A stretch of DNA of 64,000 bases from Vanessa cardui (GCF_905220365.1 NC_061143.1:6820001-6884000), one strand, 5' to 3'. Counted from the first letter of the stretch, positions 24,350 to 37,621 are shown. Numbers and translations are program-made. Notes: generated by a model not told the origin, from the letters alone.

Positions 24350-24816
24350 TAGTTTATGAAATAAACATATACACCTATAGTTATATCGTTTATTCATTGA
24401 AGTTTTCGAATGTAATATCTGCCACCAAAGAAGTACGTGCATACAAAAAAATTTATAGTACTAATGTTTAAAGTAGTAATAGTAGTTTATTGTAGTGTAT
24501 TAAAGTAATTCGTAAATCCTTAAATGCTGCAAATGTAGCGTAGATTTTTAAATAAAAAAAAATTAACAACAGCATGTTTTTTTTAATGTACCACTAAATT
24601 TGTTTTAGGTACAAATAGGTTTTATTACATTTACATACTACACAAGCGGATTTTAAATCCATTAAGTTAACTTTGTGAGCCATAACCCAGTTTACTGTGA
24701 AAACTATTTATATGAAACAAGTATGAATGTCAAATTGTAAGGAATTAATGTATGTGTATGAATATTCATGCAGTTATACAAATCCAAATATAATTATGTT
24801 AATTTTTTAAATCCTA

Positions 24817-25047
24817 CTCCTACTAATATTATAAGTGCGAAAGTTTGTGAGGATGGATGTATGTTTGTTACTCTTTCGCGAAAAATCTACTAAACGAATT
24901 TGGGTGATTTTTTTCAGTAATATAGGCTATACATCAAAATAAAACACAGGCTACAATTTTTAATAATTTTATGTTAATAATTTGGTCATTATACGTATAA
25001 CCTTACATATCAAGTACACATGCGAAACCGGGGCGGGTCGCTAGTGT
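24817..25047 (-). mobile_element. RTE-like LINE 3' end, minus
   Basis: On the plus strand it begins ACTAATATTATAAGTGCG, followed by TTTGTGAGGATGGATGTATG and TTGTTACTCTTTCGCG. It ends GGGGCGGGTCGCTAGTG. It is the reverse of the pattern at 1079-1258, with a different middle. Confidence 0.75.
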
Positions 25048-26612
25048 TTACATATTTACTATTTACAACGCTTTAAAATTCTATAATGTCATAAGGCTGT
25101 TTGGTTTTCTGTCTTTGTATTGATTATAAAGAAAAATGTTTTTTCTATTTATGTTATTATTTTTTTACCACGTAAAAAAATAATAAAATAAATAGAAAAA
25201 AAGAGAAGTGTCGAGGGGCCATCGCTTGGAACGCAGTCCCTTTCGCTATATACATATTATATAATAAAAAAAATATATAAATTAGCAACGATTGAAAACA
25301 TTCAATGACAAAAAATATATAGTTAATAAAAATACTTTGTGAATTCAAACAATAACAAAAATACGTGAAATAATGTTACATAAAACTGTATATAATAGCA
25401 AGAAAAGGGGTGAGGTCGCATGAAGAAGGAACTACTTTTTTTCGGGTACATTTTATGGCAATCACAATCCAATATTATCATCATATAGGTATTCTTTGAT
25501 TACTTTAAATAGTATATTCATATTTGATAATTATACATGATTATTATATTGTTTTTCCAAAGCAACAACATAATATCCCAACGAATATGGCTCCCGTAGG
25601 GTGGCCGGAAGTGACGCAAGGACAACTAAGTGACCTTGTACGCAACGACATCCATATTCCTCGGATAATTTCGCAAAGAATATTCAATGCTTACAAGATC
25701 TACGTAGAAACCACAGACTAAATCAACTATCAGTAGTGGTATACCAGATATTTGTCTATGCGCTAACTCTAAATATACCGCCTTTGACCTTTCACTCGCC
25801 TACACAGTTGCCTTTAGATAGAGAATTTTAAATATCATTTCAAGGTCATACTGATAATAAAGGTACGGTATTATCAGAGTAATAAATTTAAACTTAGAAG
25901 ACTTTCTTCTCAGTATTGCTAGTATTTTTCTTCGCCCTTATAATATACATATTTCACGCTTATATAATTTTATACGCGTGTTCGTTGAAATATATTCAGG
26001 CAAAAATAGATTATGACGTACCAATGAGTTATGACGTACATTTTATTAAAAGTAATACTAACTTTGTGTACGCGCCTTTCAGTTGCTCGTAATTATTGAA
26101 AATTTCAAAAACGAAATTATTTGTTGATTGCAGTAATAACTGTTAATGAAATTTTCGGAAAAATATGGACGAATTTACAAGTTTAATTTTTTTTTTAATA
26201 ATCTAAATAAAATTTAAAATAATTTGACTAACAGGAAAAGCACTGAATTATTTTGCCTTTGCCTATTCATAATACTAAGTGAAACAAAAAAATAATTAAA
26301 ATACGAGTAAAGAGTTTGTCTATGTGATTCAACTGTTTATTATTATGTTACAATATATTTTATTTAATCGAGATAAATGTTTTATTTTAATCGAGTAACG
26401 ATAAAAGCTTTCAGATGACTTTAATGCGCTCTTAAACAACCGTTAATGGAACTGATGAGGTTTACAATCGTATTATCTTTTTATTGACGAAATGTCCGCC
26501 TTATGTGGAGCTGATATAATTGACTCATGAAATAACTACTTAAAAGTTCTTTATATACGATACGATTACGATTTAATAATAATCATAACTATTGAATACT
26601 AGTAAACCAATG
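25048..26612. other. Intergenic DNA with one unexplained open frame
   Basis: The stretch at 25584-25721 (starting MAPVGWPEVTQG, 45 codons, more GC than its surroundings) is open to a TAG/TAA-rich end. I do not recognise it. Two AT-rich complementary runs at 25152-25197 (TTATTTTTTTACCACG and CGTAAAAAAATAATAAAA) form a hairpin. Confidence 0.4.
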
Positions 26613-26752
26613 TACTTGGTGGTAGAGCTTTGTACGAGTCTATCTGGATACTTAGTAATTGGCAATATTTTTGTTTTCTCATTTTAAGATGAGTGAGACA
26701 GTGTAACTACAGACACAAGTCACATAACATCTTAGCTCCTAAGGTTGTCTTG
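26613..26752 (-). repeat. Lep-R, diverged partial copy
   Basis: TTGGTGGTAGAGCTTTGTACG at one end and AGACAGTGTAACTAC and ACATCTTAGCTCCTAAGG at the other identify the family. It abuts the LINE end at 26767. Confidence 0.6.
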
Positions 26753-26766
26753 ATAATGATGTTGTA

Positions 26767-26963
26767 TTGAATTAATGAATGAATGAAGGAATTATACTTT
26801 ATTGCACACCACAAACAAAAAACAGAAAAAAAAACAAGAAGAAAGTAACACAAAATTAATAAAATACAAAAAAAGAATATAAAAAAAATAAATACATTAA
26901 AAGTGTTGTACAACGGGCGGACTTATGGCTTATTAGCCATCTCTTCCAGACAATCAAAGGGAG
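26767..26963 (-). mobile_element. LINE 3' end (minus)
   Basis: Read on the minus strand it has GATTGTCTGGAAGAGATGGC, AAGTCCGCCCGTTGTAC and GTGTGCAATAAAGTATAATT, then a CATT tandem tail. This is the known layout of a lepidopteran LINE 3' UTR, and the tandem tail at 26767-26785 marks its end. Confidence 0.75.
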
Positions 26964-28196
26964 ATTTCAAAATCATTATTTATAACATTTATTGTATGAT
27001 TATTGCATTTATATACGGCCGTATACAGTAGTAGTGACCCCTTACTCGCATCCTCGGTTTATTGATATTAAATTTATAAAGAAGCGTAGTGCATGTAAAA
27101 GATTTAAAATAAAATTAGATATCAAACGAATAAACAGTTTTTTCTTAGAAATGAATACCGACCGTGTCCTTTATAAAATGAGTAGGTTTTCACTTCGATT
27201 CTTGCTTTTGAATAGAAAACGCCTGGCCTTTCGCCAGCTGAGGGATATTTACTGGTTATAACTTAGTGTAGGGGAAAACCCTTCTTTTCTAGTTATAAGA
27301 GGTTTTCAGATTTATACTCCACTTCCTGAAATTTATCACACAGCTATAACATTGAAACATATTTTATTGTCAAACAAAAATATGCGAAAGATCGAAGTGA
27401 ATTCCGTTTAACGATGTCGCCGATAACACGATTCATTTATCCTCCCCGTAATATAAATCTAAGCGGAGCAATATCCGTCGTGCATAAACAAAATAAAGTA
27501 AATTTCTAAATTGCTTATCAGAGAGTGTGTGGTACAACCGAGGTCGTTCACCCGTTGTCCTAATTTTAATTTAATTACAATAATTTGATTTCTTATTTCA
27601 ACTTTTAAATTTCAAGACTAAAAACTACGATAAATACTGAAATAAAACATTGTAAGAACATTTAACTTATTATTAATTCGACATATAAATCTTGCTCCGA
27701 TAGCATCGCAATTCCGATTAGGAGAAATCCTTTGTTGAGCGTAAAGTAGAAAGGTGCTGGTACCTCCGGTAATGAAACTGTTCAAAGAGTTTAACACGGA
27801 TCATGTATCTAACTATTATATCGAATGAAAAAAAAATGCCTTTGTCGTAACTCCTGTTAAAGGTTATGTGTATTTTCTTTGAATATAGACTAAATGTAAA
27901 TGCTACATAATTATCAATTAAATTGAACTTAATTAACAAAATATTTGATATAATTAGTAGTAGGTAATTATAGCCTTATAATTGTCTTACAATTCAATGG
28001 TAACCTCTTACGTCGTTTCGATTTATATTTAATTAAAATGAGCTCTATATTGAATTGTTTATTGTAGAATTTGTTTGTATATTGTATACGCTTTATGAGA
28101 CTAATTATTTTAATAATAAAGAGGTTGTTGTACAATATTTCAATGTTATAAAAGTAATATGAACCCTATGAAATATCAACGTAAATTCATAAATGA
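26964..28196. other. AT-rich intergenic DNA
   Basis: No feature supported. Confidence 0.55.
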
Positions 28197-28370
28197 TTAA
28201 AGAGTCAATAGTGGAATGGTTAACGTCTAGCGATGTAAAAAGTCGCAGGTTCGATCCTGACCCTTGAAATATTATCGTCTCCACTCCTAAAACAAGCTTC
28301 AAGTTTAATTAAAGGGGTAAATGGGAATATTAATAATTCCTTTAATTGTAGTGTTGCTAATTTTCTTTAT
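28197..28370 (+). mobile_element. SINE-D, tRNA-derived head
   Basis: The head holds a polymerase III A-box-like TGGTTAACGTC and a perfect B-box core GGTTCGATCCTGACC. A body follows with ATTATCGTCTCCACTCCTAA and GGGGTAAATGGGAATATTAA. It lacks a complete acceptor stem, so it is a SINE head and not a tRNA gene. Confidence 0.75.
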
Positions 28371-29726
28371 AACATATATATACAATACTTTTCCTTCGCT
28401 AATTAATGATCAGTTTGTGTTTACATTTTTTCTCGAAATATTATCGTTGAATTGAAAAACAAAATCGCATCTTCTTATTACACATTAATAATATGTCTTC
28501 ACGCAATTTTAAACAACAACTGTACTAAGGTTCAACGAAATTAAATAAACAAATAGCTAAAATTATGAACTAAAATAATTATGAATATTTATTTTTTATA
28601 GAAGTTATCGCGGGGCCAAGTAGCCATTCAATTAAAAGTCTAGCTATTTTACTAAACGGCACCGTTTAACTAGCTTTCTGAATGACATTCGCCGATATTT
28701 TTCTGTAAAATACGAAAAATAGTTAAGATTTTAAATTAAAGTTTAATTACGCTACATGGCTACAATATACCAATTTGCAAAATCGTTTGAACCGCTTAGA
28801 TATAATATTGCTTATGTTCTAATGCATACTAACGATCAAGATTGTTGAATTATTTCATCTTAAATGGATATAATAACATTCATATTATATTAAGCCCATA
28901 GATAACAATAATATAATATAAGCTATATTCTAGTATCTATAACAATGACCCTTGTTCTCGAAGAAAAGATTGTACCAAGCAGAAGTAAGCGTTTCAATGA
29001 TCAGCGAAAACATGATATGATAAAATATAGTCCAGAACGTACATCGATTCGCTGGAATAAGTGGTGGAGCAACCTTCATTTGGATTTATTGCTCACAAGT
29101 CGCGAATTTGGCAAAAATAATTTGGCTTTCTGCCAACATAGAGCCTCTCGGCTTATATCGACCCGCGTGTAAATCTTTCTATGACGTCAGTGAGTGATAC
29201 TACAAGAAATAGCGTTTACGCGCATTCGAGATAAGATTAGTGTTGACAAAAGTGGTCCCATTGCTATTGTCCCGTGGGGCTAGTCTGCGAAAGAGTTGTT
29301 GAGACGTATGAGTGTAGTTTCTCCAACTAAGCTATTTGTTCAAGAAACATTTTATACGTTTATGTAAAACTAGATTTTCGTTTTATGCGCTGTAATAGAA
29401 ATTGCGATGTGCTTTTTTTTACTTTGTTCTTTATAGGTATTAAATCAACAAGAAGCTTTCAGTTTATTATGGAGTTGAGCCTATTGAATATAATATATCC
29501 TATTCTATTATAATATAGAATAGGATATTGCTTTAATAGCCAATATTTAGTGTTGTTCTGTTATTAACAACCTTAATATCTTGAGGATTTATATTACAAT
29601 ACGATTATTTTTTATTAAATTTATACATCCTTAAATATACCTATACAATTCCTAATATATACATATGATAAAAATTGTACCTTATTAACATATTGAATTA
29701 TACTCATAAAAATATGATGATGCTGG
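28371..29726. other. Intergenic DNA with one unexplained open frame
   Basis: An open frame of 75 codons at 28945-29172 (starting MTLVLEEKIVPS) is less AT-rich than its flanks, but shows no motif or splice context I can recognise. The palindrome at 29495-29528 lies here. Confidence 0.4.
29495..29528. repeat. Perfect 14-bp palindrome
   Basis: ATATCCTATTCTAT (29495-29508) pairs with 29515-29528 around a 6-base AT loop. The stem is AT-rich; it may be a replication slippage product. Confidence 0.75.
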
Positions 29727-29812
29727 CCGATTTCGGTTACGGCGACTGTCTTCAACTCCGGTTTTGACGTTGATGTGCTCGCATGTGGCTTACGTAGCCA
29801 ATTTTAATAAAA
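29727..29812 (-). mobile_element. SINE-C, short fragment
   Basis: It keeps the CCGATTTCGGTTACGGCG block and a GACGTTGATGTGCTCG block that also occurs at 30508-30523. Confidence 0.5.
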
Positions 29813-30458
29813 ATATACTGATAATCTTATCAATAACTTGTTATAGATAAATAAATAATTGTACGTGTCCGTTCATATAAGCCCTTGTGGTTCTTCAATT
29901 CATCTTAAACTCATATCGGAGGCGGTTGATTGTACGCCAATATTGTATGCCAAGATTTTTCTTTGGGACGTCTCCAAAAAGCTTTTATGGAATGAATGAA
30001 TTAAAAAGGTCCCTTTATATGGACCTTAAATCGTCAATGCAAACATGTCTCCTTAGTAGTCATGTTTATTTAATAAAATCAAATGAAATGAAATCAACGT
30101 TAATATGAAATCAAAATGGAATAAAGTATAGGGTTTCATTCACTCAATCTAGAAATAGCAGAATCTTCTTAGTATCGGGTATTTCTGAAGAAATATATTC
30201 CATTAATATTTTCTTTTATCTGACGATAATAGGAATTTTGGTTTCGTTATGATTTGAATGAAGCCAATATGATCTGCTTACATATCCTAAACCAATATAT
30301 ATTGCGTGTAACTTAGAAATACTAAATAAAGTAAGATCCATGAAATGTTTCACTGCTAGGAAAATAGACATAATTTCCTAGCTACTTGCTACTTCGTTAA
30401 ATATCCTACCCTCTCTTCACATATTCTACCACCAAAGAGTACCTAGTAGCATTATGTT

Positions 30459-30640
30459 CCAATTTGAAAGATGAGTAAGCCAGTGTAACTACAGCCACAG
30501 GGTTTCGACGTTGATGTGCTCGAAAATGTACAACATCTTAGTTTCCAATATTGGTAGCATTGTCGATATAAAAAATTGTTAATATTTCTTAATGCGCCCT
30601 TGTATAGGGATTGGTGATCGCTTACTATTAGATGATCTAT
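30459..30640 (-). repeat. Lep-R, diverged partial copy
   Basis: It holds TGAGTAAGCCAGTGTAACTAC and CGCTTACTATTAGATG blocks. It lies 100 bases from the full copy at 30740 in the same orientation, but is more diverged, so it is an older insertion. A SINE-C-like block (GACGTTGATGTGCTCG) interrupts it. Confidence 0.6.
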
Positions 30641-30739
30641 TCGTTCATTGGCTCAGCCTGACTGCTACCATAGGAGAGCTTAAATCTTATTCCCTGTAAT
30701 CCGACACATTTATTCCAAGCATTGCTATCCATCGCTCAC

Positions 30740-31028
30740 TTGGTGGTAGGGCTTTATGCAAGCCCGTCTGAGTAGGTACCACCTATTCATCAGTTATTCT
30801 ACCGCCGAATAACAGTACTCAGTATTGTTGTGTTCCGGTTTGAAGGGTGAGTGAGCCAATGTAACTACAGGCACAAAGGGCATAACATCTAAGTTCCCAA
30901 GGTTGCTGGCGCATTGACGATGTAAGGAATAGTTAATATTTCTTACAGCGTCATTGTCTATGGGTGATTGTGACCACATACCATCAGGTAGCCCATATGC
31001 TTGTCCGCCAATCTGTACCATAAAAAAA
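30740..31028 (-). repeat. Lep-R interspersed repeat, full copy
   Basis: The reverse of the pattern at 2632-2918 with all blocks in order, from TTGGTGGTAGGGCTTTATGC to GCTTGTCCGCCAATC and a poly-A that is the reversed T run. Confidence 0.85.
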
Positions 31029-33278
31029 ATCGCTACGCAAGAAATTAATTACATACATTAAACAAATAAAACCCAATCGTAAGCACCAGCGGTTATGTAT
31101 CCGGTATTGTATTTAACGGAACCCGTGTACATCTTTACAGGTATATACGGGTCCCGATTGTAATTGTATTTTCCCTTGTAAAGCCCTAACCACTCAGCAA
31201 TGAATAAGACTATTCAATCGCCGATCAGTTAGATGATTAATTTGTTAATTAAACAAACCTCGCAACGGTATTGTCAATATAAATAAAATGTCAATATTGC
31301 ATCTCTGATTTACATATATAATGTAGTTGTACATATATACACAATACGTCCTTATTTAATATGGTTTAGATTTAATCTCATATAGCAATATAATTAGAAC
31401 TATGTCATATTAAACTAATGTTATACAATTGTAGAAAAAAACGCAACGCATTATGAGAAAGAAAGGTTCTAAGTCCGTTACAATATGTTTAGTATGTTTG
31501 GCAGTAATTAAATGAATAAAATAAAACATAGAAATTGTAACAAATTACTGATTATTTTAGAATTACTTATATATAGATTAAAAAAGTAAAAATATATACC
31601 AATACAATTGATTTCATCACACATCCTATATGTTACATAACAAGTACTATATCAAAAGTGAAGACGGTCAAAGTCTTACAGTTATTTTGACCCAACTTCC
31701 ATTCGCCAACTGTCTGGTGTGTTACGGGCGATAAGAAACTTCGTTCGAAAAAATTAGGCAGTTGTTTAATAAAATTGACGTTAAGTATTTTTTTATACTA
31801 TTGAAATCTCTGATTGACATGAACTAAAAAAACTAAAAGATTTCTGAACCTTTGAACTCTGAACAATTCTGGAGGACAAATGTATCTTGTTGTAGCCTGT
31901 GCTATTGGCGAGCTAAGTTCTATCAATAGAAGTATCTAATAAAGGGTGGCATAAAATTCTAAATATGCAAATTAAATAATGTTTATGTTCGAATATAGAC
32001 AAAACTCAGCAAATACTAATTTATATCATTTTATAAACTCGATATTACGATAGTTCGTTGGTAATCCATGTATTCAGCTCGTTCATATTTAAGTGTTAGC
32101 TATCAATTTCAAATCAACTAAATATACATTTCAGCACACGCTGGATTCGTGGCAGATAATTGAGTCGAACCAGCAACAGTTACTCAGCTTAACTACTCAA
32201 ATGCTACTGTAAAATTAATGTAAAATACAGTCTGATTCACAAAAATACGTTAACAAAATTCAAAAATCGAAACTTATTTCGAATACATTCTTATTCAAAA
32301 AAGTCTAAGTTCTTTATTCAAAATATTGTCGTTCTAAAGTTCGAATATATACGGATAGTCGAAATTTAAATTTCCTAATTTGAACACTATCATTTGTTCT
32401 CTTACTTTATTTCCTACTATCTCTTATTCGTACCCTTTTAATTTATTTAATAGAAAATGGTATCCGTAAGTAAAACGCGTCGTTTCTTAAACTAGAACGT
32501 TTATTTAACCTTGGATATTAATATGAGTCATAGCTTTTTCTTTTATGATTTCATTAAAAATCTTTAGAATATCTTAGGGTTTTATTTAAATATAACTTAT
32601 ATTAATATGCTTTAGTATGACAGATTCTATTTACTGACGATGCTCGATAGACATAGAAAATCTCGAAACATTAGACGTAGGCATTCGAGTTTTCTTTGTT
32701 GATTTATTGCTATCGAAAAAAATAGTTACGAGTAGGTATGCGTTTTCACAGCGCGACTTCAGAGATATTTATGCGTATTCGAGGTCGTAATGTTAGTGTA
32801 ATTTCAAGCTTGTATGTAAATTATGGCTTTTCATCACGAGACCATTTTAGTATCAGCTATTTTGCCAGCACAGTTACCATTTTACTATTTAAATTTAATA
32901 CCAACATTTATTCCCAAAGTTTGTTTTTTTTTATGGACGATATATACGGAACTCTTTGTTACAAGAGCTTTATTCCTCTAGTCGATAGAAAGCGAGAAAG
33001 AAATGATACTTAGTTTCATTCCTTCGATTTTATATTCCCAAAAAATTAAAGATTAAATTCTCTCTTGTTGCCCCCATTCGTGACAGAAGGACCAGTTCAT
33101 TATTCGAAAATCGGAATTGCGATTCGACTGGAAAATGCTGAAAGCATTCTTACTGCCTTTCGATTCGATCATGATTTATACGGTAAATATTCTTCAATTT
33201 TGATTTCTAAATATTTTATTATAACTTTTATTTCATATGTAAATATACATATATACGTAAATATGCTTTATTTCATAC
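31029..33278. other. AT-rich intergenic DNA
   Basis: No gene or clear repeat. The 91-codon frame at 32738-33013 has no recognisable domain. Confidence 0.5.
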
Positions 33279-33350
33279 GTGGAATATGTTCCAAACCCTC
33301 TCCTTAATGGAAGAGGAGGCCATTAGCCCAGCAGTGGGAAATTTACAGGC
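33279..33350 (+). mobile_element. SINE-B, 3' fragment
   Basis: Only the last 70 or so bases are present, from GGAATATGTTCC to TTTACAGGCTGTT, followed by an ACTTT repeat. A 5' truncation of this sort is usual for retroposons. Confidence 0.85.
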
Positions 33351-35093
33351 TGTTACTTTACTTTACTTTACGTAAATATTTAATCTTTTCCTAAAGTTCC
33401 TTATGGAATTGGAAACCAGGAAGAAGATAATATCAAATACTTATTGTTATAGTAATCCAGATATATTGCTCCGATCGTAACTGTTTTATAACCAATTATT
33501 GTAAATGATTTTTAATGCATGTTTACTTTAAATACATAATTGAATAAAAACTTCATTGAACGCAAAGTCATGATAGCGAGAAGTGACGAAAATTATTACC
33601 TAATTTTACTAGTACTACCACATTATGAAAATAACTTATTTATGAACAATGTATTTTCAATGTCGTAAGATAGATTACTTTTATCTAAAAAAAACTTACA
33701 GCTTCAGTTAATATGTTCCAAATATACTTAATACTTGTAACAAAGACAATCACGCATATACTCGAGGTACGGAACTGCTCTTGAACTCTACCTTTATTTT
33801 TTTTAATTTTATTATGTCTTTGAAAAAAAATAGTCAGCAAAAAGATCAAACTCGATGCTTCATATAATATATTAATATTTAAAAATAAATATAGTTAATA
33901 AAGAATATATCACCTTTATTCACATTGAAATATTGAAGTCAATATTTTTTCAAATATTAAAATTATTATTATTAATAATGTAAGCTACGTGGTTTACGTA
34001 TGTAACCAATAACAAGTCATTCACCTTAAACCAGTATAATTTCAATCCTGTGAAAGTCCAATAAAACATAGAACAAAGGTACGTCATATATGTATGTATG
34101 ACAATTATCTTTGTGTGTTTTAGACAAAACCTACTTGGTTATAGCAATATTGTTAGACCTCTAGCTACCAGATTAGAATTGAGGTACATGTAACTGCCAT
34201 AAGTTTTACTAATTAATTTTTTTAAACAGCGCCTTAAATATTAAGACTGCTATATCTAAATCACCCGTGAATTATTACTTAATATTTTATTGTCTTTTTT
34301 CGAGAAGAAAATTAATATAAAATTACTTCCTAGAAAATATTTTAAATATAAATATCAGAGCAGTTATTATTATAAAATAATGTGTATTTACTTACCTCTA
34401 ACGAAATCATTCCAAATATTTAATTTCCGTGTTACTAAAAAACAATAGTCACAAACCATAAAATTTAGTGATTCTTACATAATTAACATCACATAGTCCC
34501 ATAAAAGTTTTTCATTCGTTTTTTATTATGTGTAATAAATTCAACCCATATTAAAAATAAATGTATTCATATACGCGGTAATTATACCGAAATGTTTTTT
34601 AAACACGCATACATTTAGCTGGTTATATGTGTTACGAGTTTTTGCGCGCGAAATATCTGGGAGGGAGTTACGGGGACACAGTAGCGATGGTCTCCTCAGC
34701 CCTACTAGCGGGTAAAGCGGCCGCCAGCCTGCCTTTGGTGCGCCGAACGATGCGCATGGCATTTATTACACACAACTTTAATATTGTAAAAGTTATTTAA
34801 TTTATTTTGTTATTAATATTTTTGTTATGTCATAAAAGCATTCATTTTTTAATTGCTTAATAAAAATTTTGCTTGTTGGACGAATAAGTGTACAGAAACT
34901 ACGAAGCAAATATTTATATAGGTACCATTTTATTTCGTCTGAAATCGGAATGATAATTACAAATTTATTTTCATAATATTTTTTATGATATTGTTAAATT
35001 ATTTTCATAAACTTTATTTATTGGGTGCATAACATTGTCAAAATATTCTATTCAATCATTTTTTTTTTGTTTTTTATATTAATCACTATTCTA
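33351..35093. other. Intergenic DNA with a GC-rich island
   Basis: 34640-34762 is markedly GC-rich (GGTAAAGCGGCCGCCAGCC) in a very AT-rich setting. I do not recognise it. The rest holds nothing. Confidence 0.5.
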
Positions 35094-35240
35094 ACTAGCT
35101 GCATGCTTTATTATCTAATACATTCTGCCTGTGGTATCGCCTGAATGTACCCCAAATAACGTTACATACATGACAACGTTTACCAAAATTTCATAATGAT
35201 CGGTTGAGTAGTTATGACGCGTACCAAACTATCAAATAGA
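35094..35240 (+). mobile_element. RTE-like LINE fragment, diverged
   Basis: AACTAGCTGCATGC starts it. CCAAAATTTCATAATGATCG and GGTTGAGTAGTTATGACGCG match the family's middle and end. The rest is decayed. Confidence 0.55.
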
Positions 35241-36709
35241 CGGTATATTTGTTATGTAGTTAACTCAAGTTTCAACTGTATAGATTACCGAAAAGAGTAA
35301 ATAAAAAAAAAACAGTATTCAATTTAAAAATGGAATCTGTTCTAATTTTCCGATCAAATATATTTTTACAATAAATAAAAATTTTAACAAAAAGAAAAAC
35401 CGAAAAACAAATCTCTATATTAAAACAAATAAATATGCACTAAAAAGTAATAAAAATAATTGCGTATTTAACATATTTTTTAGAGTCCTCCTAGGTAAAA
35501 TGAAATGAAAAATATTAGACTATTTAACCAATATATAATAAGTCGATTTAAGATTATATAACGTAGTTATAGTTATTGTTATATTTGGTGTCGGTGTCAC
35601 GAAAAGGTCGAATACCTATTTATTTCTGTTTAATAATTGGTTAATAGAAAATACAAGCTGTTATTGTTACATCTATCAAAGCAATAACTACGGCTATCGT
35701 TACAAAATAAAGTAGGAAGCGATAATATTCGATCCCATTTTATTGATACGGCGATAAAATGTGACACACATCGCGTGCTATAACAATGTTTAAATCACTC
35801 TTATGATTATAATAGGAATGTCGACGGGCTAATTTGCCACCCGATGGTAAGTGGTGCCACCGCTCCCTCATCTTGCTTTCCTCGTGCGTGCGTCGCGCGT
35901 AAACAACTTTTTTTTAAATTAATTTTATTTATTTGACAACAGATATATAAATTGGTTTTCTTTACTACTAAAATATTTTGACAAACATTAATTTCGATAA
36001 ACACATCACATAACACATATTTTTTCTTTGCTATAGAACCTCCATAGGTTATTTGAGATTTTCCTATGCTGACAACGCATGGTATCCTAGCTCATCGGAA
36101 TACCCACAAAAGAACCGTCATAACATAATGCATTTCATCATATTTATGGCATTTCATCCAATACACAATTCCATTAAAATAATAATTTCACAGAAAAATA
36201 TTTGAATTTTTTTAAAGCTTGTGAAGCTGTCCAGTACATAAACTTTATCTGTTAGTATCGGTAAGACCCTTTGGATTAGCCCTAATTATATTCCTCTAAT
36301 ATTCTAATTATGCCTTCATACAATTAAATTAATCTAAACTATATATTACATTGTATATAGTTCAGAATATTTTAAGTATACCACAAAATTCTAAACGGAC
36401 TTGCATACTTGCATTTATACAATTATAAAATAATATATTTTTTTTTAATTACGTTAAAATAAAGTGTTAAATATTATTAATTAGTCATATACATAATCAA
36501 AGAAATGGTATGATACGCGTATTTGTCATTTTAGTATTTAGCAATAAATCATGTATTTTATATGGACATTCCTATACTTTGGTGAGTTATGTCTACGTTA
36601 TAGTCTTGTTTAATTCTCTCGCAATGTGACGTGAGTCTCTACTAAAATAACTTTCACTTTGATAACTATCAAACAAAACACATGGATAATTTTGACACAT
36701 CAGGTATCT
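35241..36709. other. AT-rich intergenic DNA upstream of the tRNA gene
   Basis: Apart from the Lep-R fragment at 35812 nothing is seen. Confidence 0.5.
35812..35866 (+). repeat. Lep-R, short fragment
   Basis: TGCCACCCGATGGTAAGTGG is all that is left of the family. A GC-rich stretch rich in CGTG follows (35863-35900). Confidence 0.5.
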
Positions 36710-36781
36710 GGCTCGTTGGTCTAGGGGTATGATTTTCGCTTAGGGTGCGAGAGGTCCCGGGTTCAAATCCCGGACGAGCCC
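36710..36781 (+). tRNA. tRNA-Pro (anticodon AGG)
   Basis: This 72-nt sequence folds as a full cloverleaf. The acceptor stem is GGCTCGT/ACGAGCC with discriminator C. The anticodon stem TTCGC/GCGAG closes loop TTAGGGT with anticodon AGG at 36742-36744. The T arm is CCGGG-TTCAAAT-CCCGG. No CCA is encoded, as expected for a eukaryote. A T-rich tract follows within ten bases and can serve as RNA polymerase III terminator. It is a single tRNA gene with no neighbour of its kind, and unlike the SINE heads nearby it has no tail or body. Confidence 0.95.
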
Positions 36782-37516
36782 AAATTATTTTTGATATTTT
36801 TTGATTTATTTTGTTTACATTGTGTAAAATCGTATATCAATTGGTTACATTTTAAATGATTTCTGTACAATATCTTCCAAATTAAATTGTTTTTTTTTTA
36901 TCTTTTTTAATACAAATATCGTGACCTTTTCTCTTACTAAATTCTAATAAAATGTTCATTAATATTTTTTTTTCAAATTAAATATCATCTATGTTTCATA
37001 CATCCAACTTATTAGGCCAAACAAATATTGAAATATTATTTTCTTTAACGAGTATTCAAAATGCTTTACCTCGTTCATATCCTATAAAAAACAAAAGAAA
37101 AATCAAACTTTTAGATTAAAACATTCACTTCCACATCTAAAAAATGTAAAGAATTTTATTCGAGAGAAAATAAATGTATTTCGCTAAGAGCCGTCTGATG
37201 CGTGCCTTCATTATCATTATGATTTAAAGAACGTGCGGGACAAAAGGATTCAAAGTCAACATTTATTCACCTCGTTTCAACATTCACCAACATTATAAAT
37301 ACGATATTCATTTTATTTTACATATTCAGTAAAGACTATAAGCCTTTTTTCAGTTATAATAACAAAATATTTTAATCTTTATTATAAACAGCATCATTAA
37401 TAACTCGAAAACACTTTGTATATGTTTCATTATCGAATTCGAAAGTTAAAAGTGGATAATTAACAGAAATATATTTGAAAATAGACTATAATAGTCACAA
37501 TTTTTTTATTTGAGCC

Positions 37517-37621
37517 TTTTTTTACGGTATAGGTTGGCGGACGAGCATATGGGCCACCTGATAGTCAGTGGTCACAATCACCCATAGACAATGACGCTGT
37601 AAGAAATATTAACTATTCCTT
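37517..37621 (+). repeat. Lep-R, left half, split by a palindromic insertion
   Basis: The copy starts at the T run and GGTATAGGTTGGCGGACG and stops at ATTAACTATTCCTT. The same 14 bases reappear at 37828-37841, where the repeat resumes. This is a clean target-site duplication. Confidence 0.85.

Noticed and set aside
28197..28270. Possible tRNA gene with A and B boxes.
   Set aside because: No pairing acceptor stem and a SINE body follows; it is a SINE head.
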